Origin: Cliona cf. orientalis
Lineage: Eukaryota > Porifera > Demospongiae > Clionaida > Clionaidae
Length of the DNA stretch: 64,000 bases
Direction: 5' to 3'
Assembly (NCBI GenBank): GCA_963930775.1
Contig: OZ005697.1
Span: 6,780,292 to 6,844,291, forward strand
Below the pieces are notes generated by a model. It was not told the origin of the DNA. It made no database searches and saw nothing but the letters and a program-made list of their open reading frames with translations. The translations under genes were made by a program, and so were the position numbers. Below are positions 31,562-43,304 of this stretch, one piece after another; within the stretch, counting starts at the first letter, position 1, and every line of letters starts with the position of its first letter.

Positions 31562-33009
31562 CATTAACAAAATTATCATGTCCTTACTTGCAGTACAAAT
31601 TTCAGAAATTAAAAGCACTACAAATACTATATATGACACTGTGGCAATGACACAACTGATTACTTTACTCCTTGTGTGTGCACACAGGATAGTAAATATT
31701 TGGGGGGGGGGGGATTCACTTCGCAAATTGGCTGTTAAAAAGGCAAATAGTGCTCAAACCACATGTACACTATGAAAGCTACAAGATGACAAAGTCTTGT
31801 TTCACATCTGCCTTTTAATTTGCTAACGTTAGCAAGTATGCTTGTTCTTTTTACACTAACACTGGTGGAATAAGAATGATATACTTTTTGCCAACAGTTT
31901 TGACTGCTATGCTGCATACTTCTTCAGCTAGGGATCTTGATCTTTCCTGGATTGTTACTGAATGTTAGTAATATTATTAATCGCTTTGTTTGGATTAATG
32001 AGCTTCATTAGAGTGCTTGACATGTGCCGTCTAATTGACCTTTATCCGCTTCCTCAAGTGTATGCATTTGTGTGTGTAGTGAGCACATGGATGACGTATT
32101 GTTGCATACCATAGTTAATCAAATCCAATTTAATGCAATAAATTATTGTCATAACGTTATAATAATATAATAATGGAGCCATTGATAACCTTTACCAGAA
32201 AATGCATGTTTTCAAAACCAAAATGTGTTCTCCAAGATTAAGTATAGTACATAGCACTAAGTACATGTACCGCGATTTTCTCATACTATACTGTTTAGTG
32301 TGGGACTTGCTCAGGCTCATCCCAATTTCCCTCTATAAACTGTATTCAGATTAGCTACTCAAATTTGCAGAGAAGAGTAAGTGCCCTATTCATCACAGAG
32401 CCTTAAAATTTAGCTACTTTTTGCCGTCACCCTTGGGTGATGATGCTATCAGGGACTTGGTAGCTCAACTGGTACTTGTAATAATATTAAGGGCTGCATG
32501 GGACGAGGTTAATGTTATGCTTGCACATGCAATGGCTTACAGCAGCAACAACCCTGGTGTGTTGTATCGAACTCCACACTGTGCCGATATCAACTCAACT
32601 TCCCTGGCCTCACAGTAGCCTAACCTCCAATTCTTGGGGATTTAGCTAGCTATATCTTAAAGGATTATGATGCAAATCCTTGGTGCAAGACTGAAGTATA
32701 TACACTGAGCAATATTGCATATCCAATATTATCACAGTTCAAGCACTGTAATGCCATGCAGTGGACTGAGTGAGGAAGGCAGAGAGATTGATGCAACCGT
32801 GCCTGAAGCGCATGTGCTGAGGGTTAATAGACGTATATAGTGCGCAACACACAACGTTCTATTTATACGTTAAATCATGCTTATCTCTAGCTCAGGCAAA
32901 GTCAAGAAGCTTAAAATCGGCAAATGACGCCAAAACTAGCACAGTTTCTTAATAATGTCAATCTAATGCTAGAAAATTTAATATTAAATTCTGAAGTCAG
33001 ACTCCATGT
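31562..33009. other. intergenic
   Basis: No gene is supported. A run of 11 G is at 31701-31711. From about 32640 the sequence is similar to 48600 onwards (GGATTATGATGCAAATCCTTGG, CACTGTAATGCCATGCAGTG), marking the left edge of the SMYD duplication block. Confidence 0.5.
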
Positions 33010-34498
33010 TTTTGTTAGTATTGTCCTTCACTGATCTTATGACATAGCTTAGCAATGCACGTCTCACTTGTTGTGATATCACCACATTTCCCGAGGCATT
33101 CGAGGCTTCCATTTCATCTTCATACTTCCTGATTTCAGACGGACTCAATTTGTCACATTTTAATCCTTGGTCCCATCAATCATCACAGAGTCTATCAGCA
33201 GAAGGTGATTTGGGAAAAAGCTTTGGCATCAAATCTGATATCTCTTCAGATCCCCTCACATCCCCCAATTCATAACAACACGTATTAATTTCTTCTGCTA
33301 CAAAGTTGATCTCCTCCAAGGTACCATATTCAAAGAGGGCATTCATTCCTTTTTCACCAACCAAAGTAAAAAGAGACATGCCTCTTTTGTATTCTTTCAC
33401 TAGACGATACTTGTACAAGAGGAATATCGCTGTTAGAATCAACATAACGTTAACCTTGTCAAGGACTCCAACCTGTTGCTTCAATGCTATTTCTAACACT
33501 TTGATAGCTTGTGGGTGCTCCATGCTTCTACTTTGACAAAACATTTCCCATGCTTTCTCCATCACTTTATCTGCCCATTTCCAGGACCAAGGAGCTATCA
33601 GAGATCGCTTTTTCTGATCAAGAAGCCAATGCTTTGATCCAATATTTTCCTCCTCCAAGCAAACAAAGCAAGTGCAGTCAATGCCAAGCTTATTTTTCAA
33701 CTCCTTCCTCCTTATCTCCCTCACATTGATGATATAGCGGAAACGCAGGTAGCTGATTCCCAGTTGGCTATTTGGCTCGATATCCTCCAAAGCACAGACG
33801 GACATGTTACCACATTCTCCTTCCCAACCACATGTGATTGAGTAGCGAGTACTCGAGATGAGTGGCCACAGCAGAAGCACTGCGAGGACACTTCACTATT
33901 GCTGAATTGTTATCATTCTAAGGAATGTTTGGTAGATTTCATCATCACTAACACTACTCGGTACTAAGTAACGCACATGCTGCTTAAGAAGATCGAATAC
34001 TTTGTGCTTTAAGAAGGAGCAAGATCATACACACTTAAGCAATAATCACTATCTATGATTTTCTTGTTGATAGCACACGTGCAACCATCATTGCTTCATT
34101 CAGTGGTCATCATGCTCCGTTGTGATATACTGCCCAGCTACCTTTCTTAGCCTCTCAAGCTCAACAATCCCCTTACACTCAAACTAATGGAGAGGGAGAG
34201 CAGCAGTCAAACAATCATGACTGCAGCAACTGACCATGCACCTCATATTTGCTACACACAACAGGGTTGCCACTACGGATTTTACACAGGCAGTGATGGC
34301 ATAGGGCTCTTGCTTTCTCGACCGTTATACCTCCAATCCCAAAAGAGTATGGCAGACTTGCGAATATCCTCTTACCTCATCTAAAAATCGCCAGCTTGGT
34401 GAATATCCCTCTTCCTTGGTCGTTTGTTTCTCTGACAGTGAGAGATGATGGAAGATTAGCTATAACAGCAGAGTTGAGCTTACTGAGACTCAGCATCA
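33010..34498 (-). pseudogene. SMYD-like methyltransferase, broken duplicate
   Basis: Aligns over its whole length with the intact gene at 49592-51118. The longest open piece (33176-33880) carries the end of the SET domain, the post-SET cysteines (CTCFVC) and the helical C-terminal part. Damage: a 14-bp deletion near 33830 removes the CKPNC part of the NHxCxPN motif; a TGG-to-TGA change sits in the DDWWD motif (33176-33178); several indels lie between 33880 and 34400; parts of the MYND region are lost. No functional methyltransferase is possible. Confidence 0.88.
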
Positions 34499-34982
34499 TT
34501 CAATATTGTAGCAAGATCACCTGACAAGTGTGTTGTACCGGTAATTATTACCAAAAAACGTTAACTAGCATTATACTGCGTGCAGGGGCTTCCTCGCTCA
34601 GGAAGTGCGCACGCGCAATATGGCAACGGTACCATGTGCTTAGATGTTCCTATTATGAATCAGCCTGTATTACGGGTCATCAAGACTAATTAGTTTGCAA
34701 GTATCCAATTAGCTACTGGGGACAAGGCTAGTTAGAGCTTACGGTACGCATGGTGCTGTCTGGTGCTGTCCAAGCTCAAGCTGGTTGTCATGAGGTGTGT
34801 ACAAGGCAACTGCCTTCAACCTTACACACAGAGAGTTCAGCATACTATGCAACATGTAGCATAACCAACACTGGGCTGGCCAATCAGTTATGACACATAG
34901 TTCACTTCCAAGCTTGTCTGCAATGTGTTCCTATTCATGATCATACCATGCAGGTAATAATTTATTAAATTTTCATGATAGC
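34499..34982. other. intergenic
   Basis: Its first about 140 bases match the 5' flank of the intact SMYD gene (51120-51215) with an inserted stretch in between. The rest is unassigned. Confidence 0.45.
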
Positions 34983-36840
34983 GGTTCCGACCCTGGTCAG
35001 ACTGACATCAGTATAATTTCCAAAAACCACTCTGTAGCTACAATTTGTCTTGTATGCAGAGGATCCTTGTAGGAACGCTAGTGTATCATAAAAGAGATTG
35101 AATGTGTCATTCTTTGTTGTAAGAATCCTCCTGGTTTTCAAGAAGATGGCTCACTTGGAAAACAACTGCCATGGAGTGTTTATATCATTCAAAGCTTGTG
35201 CCACACGTAGCCACTTGCAATTCTACAACCCAATTGCTATCCAGGGATAGTAGTGCATGGATCAGTTATATTACAGGAAACAACAATAGCAACTCTAGAT
35301 CTAGCGAATATTTAATTTATCGTTATTGCCCATTTGACTACTGCCCCCTAAGTATCCTAATGTGGAGATTAACTTGAATATAGCAAATGGAGCTGATGCA
35401 CAGTGTGCACGTGCTCGCTATCAACCTGGACTACTGTGTGGACAATGCATGCAAACCTGATTGAAGTCTCTCTTATACTACTTCACATTATCTATCATGT
35501 TCAAGACATTGGTGCCTTTGGCCTGTTGCCATATCCACACTTAGTCTAATTTTTATTTCTAGGAGTTTGTCTTGTTGCCTTAATTTGATGTTTCTGAATA
35601 TGACAGTTGCTGTAGGGACCATCAATGGACTTACATTTTACTCAAACATCAAAAGTTCTTCTCTGGTGTATATATTAACATCTTCTAAATCTACATACAA
35701 GAATAGACACTTGTATCTTTGTTGGAATGGAGATGTTTTGGAAAACATGGCCTCAGTTGGCATTTCCCACATACTTGATAGTTCTTGTTATCATCATAAT
35801 CTTGCATGTTAAGTCAACACTCCATGAAATTCTCTCGATTAATTGCTAAGAAAAATCCCGTGGCAACCCAGGCCACCCTAATCTTGCTAATCTTGCTCTC
35901 ATATACACTACATTTCTTAAAAATGCCATTTCAATACTTTCATTTGCAGACTTGCATTATCCCGATGGTTTATTTAAGAGAGTGAGGCTACCAGATGCTT
36001 CTATATATGAGGGGAAGGCATAATGCTATGTTTATATTCATCCTAATTATAATTATTGGCATCATGTACACATGTATACTCTTTACATGGCAATGATTTC
36101 TTTACTATGAGGATAAACCAGTATTAGTTTGGGTAACATCTGCTAAACTCAAACATTTTATTGAGCCGTACCATGCCCCACACAATTTCAATTATCGCTT
36201 TGTACATGCATGCCTTCTTTTATCTTCTATTCACATTCAATATCTCTGGTAACCCTAGTATAAATTTGTCATCTGTGGCTTTGGTGACTGGTGATATCTT
36301 GTTCTATATAAAGGGAACCTAGGTCGAATCTATCGGACAAGCGCGGTCAATATCATAGAAATGGTGTGCTACCTAAATATCACAGAGAAGAACCAGCCAT
36401 GATCTGATCAAGTATCAATTATGCTGCTTACTTATCTGGAGCAGTTACCTTTACATTGTTAATTTTGTAGCTGTCATATACCATGTCTATTCTGCGCTTC
36501 ATACATGGTGTTTACAAAAAAAGAATAATTCAGATAATAGTCACACAATCACAAATGCCTGTAGTGTCATACGATCATCGTCACAAATTGAAAAATTGAC
36601 AAACATTGCCATACGAAATTCTGCTTCTCAAGTTTGGATGATATGGCTTCAATAGCATCAACAGACAGCACTACCCCACTCTTAGCTGAGTAGCTAACAC
36701 CAATGATTAGCGTTTTAGTGCTGAATCTAGTATAGTCTACTATTGTAACAGAAAGTAGATGTTTTAGCTTCTTGTCACTGTATATAGCTAAGTGCTTGTT
36801 TATCATTTGTGATATTATAATATGCTATTACATGAATATT
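34983..36840 (+). pseudogene. C-terminal relic of the beta-helix multipass membrane gene
   Basis: Follows gene 38513-42610 from about base 40803 to its 3' flank. It keeps the pre-membrane Cys region (CNSTTQLLSR, YRYCPFDYC), traces of the membrane spans and the tail (SIASTDSTTPLL-like). Many indels and stops break it, and the whole beta-helix part is missing. No frame longer than about 80 codons survives. It is next to the broken SMYD copy, whereas elsewhere a beta-helix relic is next to the intact SMYD gene, so the two moved as a block. Confidence 0.85.
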
Positions 36841-38512
36841 ATAGCATGTGCTTGCTTCCATAGAATTTATAGTTGAGTATTATGTGAAATTATGTGGCCT
36901 TTATGCTCAAGGATCCCTTTAATAAGCAAATTGTTGTACACAAAAGTTAATATTCTTCATAATGACATTCAAGAATGGTAAACATAGCACTGCATGGTTT
37001 ATGTACGTGACTATTCTCATCATGTAAATGTGGGGTTACTAATGAGAATAATAAGTCTTACTTAAAGAATAATTGGTACATTGTGGAGAATAATAGAGCG
37101 AATTTTAAGAATTACATGCAGAGCATGGAGTGGAATAATAGGCAAACTAAAAGCATAATATTATTATTAGGCTCAGGCCTAACTATAAACCATCTAGGCG
37201 ATGCATTTCAATGTCTATTAACAAAACTTATAGTAGCTCTAGCTATTGTAGATCCCACTCAATTACTATATTAGGTGGTAATATAACATTGTGGGTACAC
37301 TGGTAGATGGTACACTGTGGGCTTGTGGCTTTATATTACCAGTATAGGCATACAAGTGTCCCTTGCAAAGACAATGTGACAAGGACAAAATATTATTAGT
37401 GGTAATAATACAGTCATTCACACAAAGCAATTTATTAGTCTCTAAATATAAGAGTTTTTTTTGATATGATCATGTTCATAATCAAATAATGACATGCCAA
37501 TAGCTGTATGTGGGTGTAGTTATCCTCGTCCCCAGACTCCCTGATCTCGTGTGCATTGAAAAGATCAGGGAGCTTGGAGATGCGAGGCTAGCTGCATGTG
37601 TCACTATTATCTATACTGTCATTGTTTATTGCTACCATGATGTCAGACATGTAGTGTATTGTGTACAATCCAATGGGGTGGAAGGGGGATATAGTTTGAT
37701 ATGTTACTCATAATCATGGAATGACAAAGATTATCCCTACTAAATATATTTTGTAAGTCTTACTGAATCATTGGTCCCTAGCTCTCATAACATGCAGGTT
37801 TAACTTAATATTCAGACATCAAAGGAAATTAAAGATCTAGCTTGAATGTAGGTATAATGATATAGTCTCATCTGAAAATTACAAATTACTGTAATGACAC
37901 AATAGAGGCATTTAATTTTGTGTTCATTTTATTAAATTAAATATGCAACTATACAGTTAGATTTGCGTAATATTATGACTAGCTATTGTAACCAATCGAC
38001 ATTCTAGGATCAAATAAAAAAAAAAAAAGTTCAAAACTGAACTGCATGTGACCAGTCCCTTATTTTGGTTGTGTTGACATTACAATACTTGTTTGTTTCA
38101 AAAACATTATGCAGCTTATAGCTACATGTTAGACATTGTAAAAATAGTTAATATTATGTGACACACTAGCTAGTACTTAGAGATAATATTATTTATGATG
38201 AGAACCAGCAGCATGCAGTTGTGCAATTTTCCTAAGAGTTGTTGCAATTGTGACTTCATGTCTGGCACAATTGACAAATTATATCTTGTGCTCTATCATG
38301 ATCGATCGACACAAAGCCTTATATGAACAAAAACCTCAATGTTAGCACTATGCATGGAATGGTGATCACCATCCAACAACATGCATGCAATACAAAAAAT
38401 ATATTACACATGCATAATAATATGTAACAGTTTGCTAGCAGCTGCTGCTATTTAATGGCAGCCTCATGCAAAGTGAACCAGAAATTAGTGTAGAAATGCA
38501 AAGTATACAGTG
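36841..38512. other. intergenic upstream of the large membrane gene
   Basis: No gene or clear repeat is seen. An inverted pair around GTCCCCAGACTCCCTGATCT / AGATCAGGGAG near 37537-37575 could form a short hairpin. Confidence 0.45.
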
Positions 38513-41500
38513 ATGGCAACACACATATTGATTGAAGTGATAATTTTTGGGTTCCTTTCCTCTCTTGGAGCAGGTGAAGATAAGATTATCTACGTTATTC
38601 CATCTCCGAATGCTCCATGCCTCCATTCCCCTTGTCGAACTCTCTCTCAGTTAGCAACAAACACAAGTTACTTTGATGATATTAGCACAAACCTTATCTT
38701 TTTGAAAGGAAATCATACACTTGACTCAAATTTTGTAATAGCCAATGTCAGTGAACTTGTGCTTAGAAGTGAATCATCAAGTTTACAAACTAGAATCATT
38801 TGCTACCAAAACGCTAGTTTCAATTTTGCAAACATGTACTCCCTGCTAGTGGAAGGATTAGTATTCACTGGATGTGGCAATAACATGATGATGTCTATGA
38901 ACAGACTGGTGATTGATAATTCCTTCTTTATTGGTCAAAAAGGCACTGGAACTGCACTTAATATCATCAAAACAAATGCAAGTATAATGAGCAGTTACTT
39001 TAGTGCTAACACGCTGGGCAGTAGATGTCTCATTCCATTTGAAAATCCTCGCTTTTCTCCTCTTGTTGGTGGAGCAATTGTAGCATACCTGAGCAATGTC
39101 ACCGTTGAAAACAGCAGTTTCATTGGCAATAGAGCTAACCTAGGTGCAGCCACATTTGGATACTACAGTAACGTATCAATTATCAGCAGCAACTTTGCTG
39201 ACAATTTAGTGATACATTACAACCGTATCTCCATAAATAGTCACTGTGTCAGGCCAAATGTGTTTTCACAGATTGATACTGATATTGTTCATGAAGAAGC
39301 AACCAACTACCATCAGTCAAATTTGCAAAAGATTTCGTATGAATTAGGGACATTTTATCTAGCAAGTGTTATCGCCACATTTCATACTGCAGTCTCTGTT
39401 CATGATAGCCTTTTTAGCAACAATACCAGCATTTGTGGTGGAGCAATGTCCTTTTTTCAACATCCTGCTGCAGCTATGATCTACAATAGTGAATTTTCAC
39501 ACAATTCTGCTACTCAATTTGGAGGTGTGTTTGTGGTAGGCTTTGCCAATATGGTGATCCATAACTGTTCATTCTATGATGGCTATGCGAAGGAAGGAGG
39601 TGTTCTTAAGATAGGAAATTCATCCGTGAACATCAGCCACAGCAGATTCAGAGGAAATAAAGCTAATTTGACTGGTGGTGTGTTGAGGTTGGATCAAATT
39701 AGTCAGCTTTATGTATACAATTGCTTATTTATTGAGAATCAGGCATATGCCGGAGGTGTGCTTGCCGATAAAACTGCAGTTTCTTTGACATTCACTGACT
39801 GTATCTTCTTAGGGAATGTTGCAAAAGGTACAGGAGGGGTCATATTTGCTGTCCAGAGCAAGATTACTTTCCAAAGAGCTTGCAATCTGAGTGATAATAA
39901 TGCACGCAATGGAGGGGCGATTCATATGACCAAAAGTGAAGCAAATGTGCATGATGAACTAACTGTGGCATCAAATTTTGCAAGCCACACTGGTGGAGGT
40001 ATCTATCTCTTTCGAAGTAACCTAAATTGTTGGCATAGCAGTACAGTCATGATCTCACATAACAATGCAAGTATCAATGGTGGAGGCGTACATGCCATTA
40101 ACTCATTAATCACTATGTATTGTGATGGATATTCTTATCATACTCAAGCTCTTCTCAAATTCTATGAAAATATGTCACCAAAAGGAGGAGGAATCTGTCT
40201 AGAATCGTACTCTCAAATTTACATACTCAAAAGTCAATCAAATGCAAATAATATCAGTTTATATTTTTCCTCAAATGAGGCACTTGATGGAGAGGCTATT
40301 TATGTTAGTGATGATACTTACTTTGAGGTGTGTGGCACAGAGCCGTATAGGCTCTCTGAGTGCTTTATCCAAGTACTGACTCCACAGTCTACAACAGATT
40401 ACAACCTTATCAGCAATTTGACCACCGTGGAGTTCACAGGAAGTGGTAATACTAGTTCACTGATTTTTGGAGGTCTACTTGATAGGTGTTCGATTGATCA
40501 ATATGCCGAAATCGTGATTGAAGAAGGCCCCCATGTTCAAGCATCGTCACACTTTTCTAAACATATTAAACTTAATGGTGTTACATTTTTGAAGATGATT
40601 AGCAACCTAAATACTAAGTCCATTTACTCCACACCAATTCGCCTATGCTTTTGTACATCTAGTGTACCAAATTGCAGCTACATGCCTCCCACTGTGAATG
40701 TTACAAAGGGAGAAAAGTTCAATGTATCACTTGTTGCAGTAGACCAGGTAAATCGCACAATAGTGAACACTACGATATATGCCTATCTGAACTCCTCTGA
40801 TAGTGGTTTAGACCCTGGTCAGACTGAACAAACAACAAAAGATGGTTGCACCAACATGACATACAGTATACTTTCCAAAATCCCCTCTGTACAACTTGTC
40901 TTGTATGCAGAGGGTCCTTGTAGGAATGCTAGCCTATCACAAAAGAGATTGAATGTGTCCTTTAAATGTTGTGAGTGTCCTATTGGTTTTCAAGTAGATC
41001 ACACTCAGCCTGATCACGATAGCAAGTGCCAGTGTTCATGTCATCCAAAGCTTGTGCCATACATAGGCACTTGCAATTCTACAACCCAATTGCTATCCAG
41101 GGTCAGTAGTGCATGGATCAGTAATATTACAGGAAACAACAATAACAACTCTAGATCTAGCGAGTATTTAATTTATCGTTATTGCCCATTTGACTACTGC
41201 CTCCCTAAGTATCCAAACGTGGAGATTAACTTGAATAAAGCACATGGAGCCGATGCACAGTGTGCTCACAATCGATCTGGACTACTGTGTGGACAATGCG
41301 AACCTGGTCGAAGTCTCTCTTATGGTACTTCACATTGTCTATCATGTTCAAGACGCTGGTATCTATGGACTGTTGCCATGTCCTCACTGTTTTTATTTCT
41401 AGGAGTTTTTCTTGTTGCCTTATTGATGTTTCTAAACATGACAGTGGCTGTAGGGACCATCAATGGACTTATCTTTTACTCAAACGTTATTGGTATTGAT

Positions 41501-42610
41501 GTAGGTGCGTTTCCTTTGGCAAACTTCTTCTCTGGTGTAACATCTCTTCTAAATCTACAGATAAGAATAGACACTTGTTTCGTTGTTGGAATGGATATGT
41601 TTTGGAAAACATGGCTTCAGTTGGCATTTCCCACATACTTGATAGCTCTTGTTATTATCATAATCCTGTTAAGTCAACACTCCATGAAATTCTCTCGATT
41701 TATTGCTAAGAAAAATCCCGTTGCAACCCTGGCCACCATAATCTTGCTCTCGTACACTACATTTCTTCAAAATGCCATTTCAATACTTTCTTTTGCAGAC
41801 TTGTATTATCCTGATGGTTCCCTTAAAAGAGTGTGGCTACCAGATGCTTCTGTAGATTATCTGAGGGGAAGACACATTGCTTTGTTCATTGTGGCCATAT
41901 TCATCCTAATTATTGGCATCATGTACACATGTATACTCTTTACATGGCAATGGCTTCTTTGCTATGAGGATAAACCAGTGTTGATTTGGGTAAGATCTAC
42001 TAAACTCAAACATTTTATTGACCCATACCATGCTCCGTACAAGTTCAAGCATCGCTACTGGACTGGCTTACTGTTGTTCGTACGTGTCTTCTTGTATCTC
42101 GTATTTGCATTCAATATCTCAGGTGATCCTAAAGTTAACCTCACAGCAATCACTCTGGTGATTGGTGGTATTTTATTTTACAAAGGACTTATCGGTCGAA
42201 TCTACCAGAAAAATGCAGTTGATGTGATTGAAATGGTGTGCTATTTTAATATTTGTACCTTCAGTGCCATACAGTTCTTTGTGCTGCAGAGAAAGACCAG
42301 CCATCAACAGAGTATAAATTATGCTGCTTACTTATCAGGCACAGTAACTTTTATGCTACTTCTCTCCATTACCATGTATCATGCCTACTCCGTGCTTCGT
42401 ACATGGTGTTCGCAAAATTTAACTTTGAACAGGAACACTACAGATAATAAAGAATATAGTCACATGATCACAAATGCCCCCAATGTCATACAGTCATCTT
42501 CAGAAATTGAAGGAGTGCAAAACTGTGACAGACAAAAGTCTGCTTCTCAAGATTTGGATGATGTGGCTTCAATAGCATCAATAGATAGCACTACCCCACT
42601 CTTAGATTAG
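38513..42610 (+). CDS. Pmp-like beta-helix, Cys-rich, multipass membrane protein
   Basis: Intact single-exon gene of 1365 residues from the ATG at 38513. Signal peptide (1-22), then a long right-handed beta-helix-like ectodomain (about 60-600). Its repeated FxxN and GG[AGV][IVL] pairs (NNTSICGGAM, NKANLTGGVL, NNARNGGAIH, NNASINGGGV) resemble chlamydial Pmp and other parallel beta-helix proteins. A linker with many N-glycosylation sites comes next, then a Cys-rich part (about 820-955; CECPIGF, CQCSCHPK, NRSGLLCGQCEPG) and about nine spans (960-1310). The cytosolic tail ends STTPLLD. The C-terminal 500 residues resemble the whole of the 594-599-residue family. Probably a surface receptor or adhesion-type protein; this is inference. 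Confidence 0.9.
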   Translation: MATHILIEVIIFGFLSSLGAGEDKIIYVIPSPNAPCLHSPCRTLSQLATNTSYFDDISTNLIFLKGNHTLDSNFVIANVSELVLRSESSSLQTRIICYQNASFNFANMYSLLVEGLVFTGCGNNMMMSMNRLVIDNSFFIGQKGTGTALNIIKTNASIMSSYFSANTLGSRCLIPFENPRFSPLVGGAIVAYLSNVTVENSSFIGNRANLGAATFGYYSNVSIISSNFADNLVIHYNRISINSHCVRPNVFSQIDTDIVHEEATNYHQSNLQKISYELGTFYLASVIATFHTAVSVHDSLFSNNTSICGGAMSFFQHPAAAMIYNSEFSHNSATQFGGVFVVGFANMVIHNCSFYDGYAKEGGVLKIGNSSVNISHSRFRGNKANLTGGVLRLDQISQLYVYNCLFIENQAYAGGVLADKTAVSLTFTDCIFLGNVAKGTGGVIFAVQSKITFQRACNLSDNNARNGGAIHMTKSEANVHDELTVASNFASHTGGGIYLFRSNLNCWHSSTVMISHNNASINGGGVHAINSLITMYCDGYSYHTQALLKFYENMSPKGGGICLESYSQIYILKSQSNANNISLYFSSNEALDGEAIYVSDDTYFEVCGTEPYRLSECFIQVLTPQSTTDYNLISNLTTVEFTGSGNTSSLIFGGLLDRCSIDQYAEIVIEEGPHVQASSHFSKHIKLNGVTFLKMISNLNTKSIYSTPIRLCFCTSSVPNCSYMPPTVNVTKGEKFNVSLVAVDQVNRTIVNTTIYAYLNSSDSGLDPGQTEQTTKDGCTNMTYSILSKIPSVQLVLYAEGPCRNASLSQKRLNVSFKCCECPIGFQVDHTQPDHDSKCQCSCHPKLVPYIGTCNSTTQLLSRVSSAWISNITGNNNNNSRSSEYLIYRYCPFDYCLPKYPNVEINLNKAHGADAQCAHNRSGLLCGQCEPGRSLSYGTSHCLSCSRRWYLWTVAMSSLFLFLGVFLVALLMFLNMTVAVGTINGLIFYSNVIGIDVGAFPLANFFSGVTSLLNLQIRIDTCFVVGMDMFWKTWLQLAFPTYLIALVIIIILLSQHSMKFSRFIAKKNPVATLATIILLSYTTFLQNAISILSFADLYYPDGSLKRVWLPDASVDYLRGRHIALFIVAIFILIIGIMYTCILFTWQWLLCYEDKPVLIWVRSTKLKHFIDPYHAPYKFKHRYWTGLLLFVRVFLYLVFAFNISGDPKVNLTAITLVIGGILFYKGLIGRIYQKNAVDVIEMVCYFNICTFSAIQFFVLQRKTSHQQSINYAAYLSGTVTFMLLLSITMYHAYSVLRTWCSQNLTLNRNTTDNKEYSHMITNAPNVIQSSSEIEGVQNCDRQKSASQDLDDVASIASIDSTTPLLD

Positions 42611-43304
42611 TAACACCAATGAGTAGATGAACAATTTATTTGTAGGGCATAACACTTTAGTGCCAAATTTATATAGCCTACTACAAGGTATAGATATTAA
42701 ATTTTTTTAGCTTCATATCACTATGCTTGCTTATCATTGATAATTTTGTGACATTATCATGCCTTAATTACATGAAAGTTCAGTAGGTTTATCTCTACTA
42801 CCAATCCCAAACCTAAGTGGCAACCATCCCATTGCCTGCTCCGGACAGACCTAATCCCAGTATGCTAAAAGGCAGAGCCACTTAGATGCCTAGCCTTGAG
42901 AACTAGGGGTGGTAGGTTAAAAAGATCTTTTGTCCCATGGGAACTCTCCCTACCCACCTAAGTGGCTCAGGGACACGGGCAGCATGCACACATGACCATG
43001 AATTATTAATTACACATTCAGGGAAATTAACAGAATCTACAGTAATTACTATTAGTACTAGCTACTACATAAGTTTGTAGGAATTAACTCACGAATCCCA
43101 GGTGTTCATGCAGAAGCTGGGGTAGTCTACTTCTTCTGGGCTCTGGAACGTGTTGTAAACTAGTTGTTGCAGTTAATGGTCCCAGTATATGCATAGAGTC
43201 TATGTTACTATGGTAACCATGCAGTGTTAAGATGCAATGTGATGTCAGACTCTAACCAAGCTAGCTACTATTCTGTCTAAGCTATCCAGAATTTAGGTTC
43301 CTCT
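42611..43304. other. intergenic
   Basis: No gene. A stretch at about 42800-42970 has several short inverted words (CCTAAGTGGC and GCCACTTAG, CTACCACC-like) and may be a repeat fragment. No tRNA fold can be drawn from it. Confidence 0.4.

Noticed and set aside
38513-42610. The Pmp-like gene as bacterial contamination
   Set aside because: Its relics lie in the same scaffold among intron-bearing genes and eukaryotic MITEs, and its C-terminal module is shared with the neighbouring eukaryotic membrane family.
42800-42970. tRNA or tRNA-derived SINE
   Set aside because: No cloverleaf can be drawn and neither an A box nor a B box (GGTTCGANTCC) is present.
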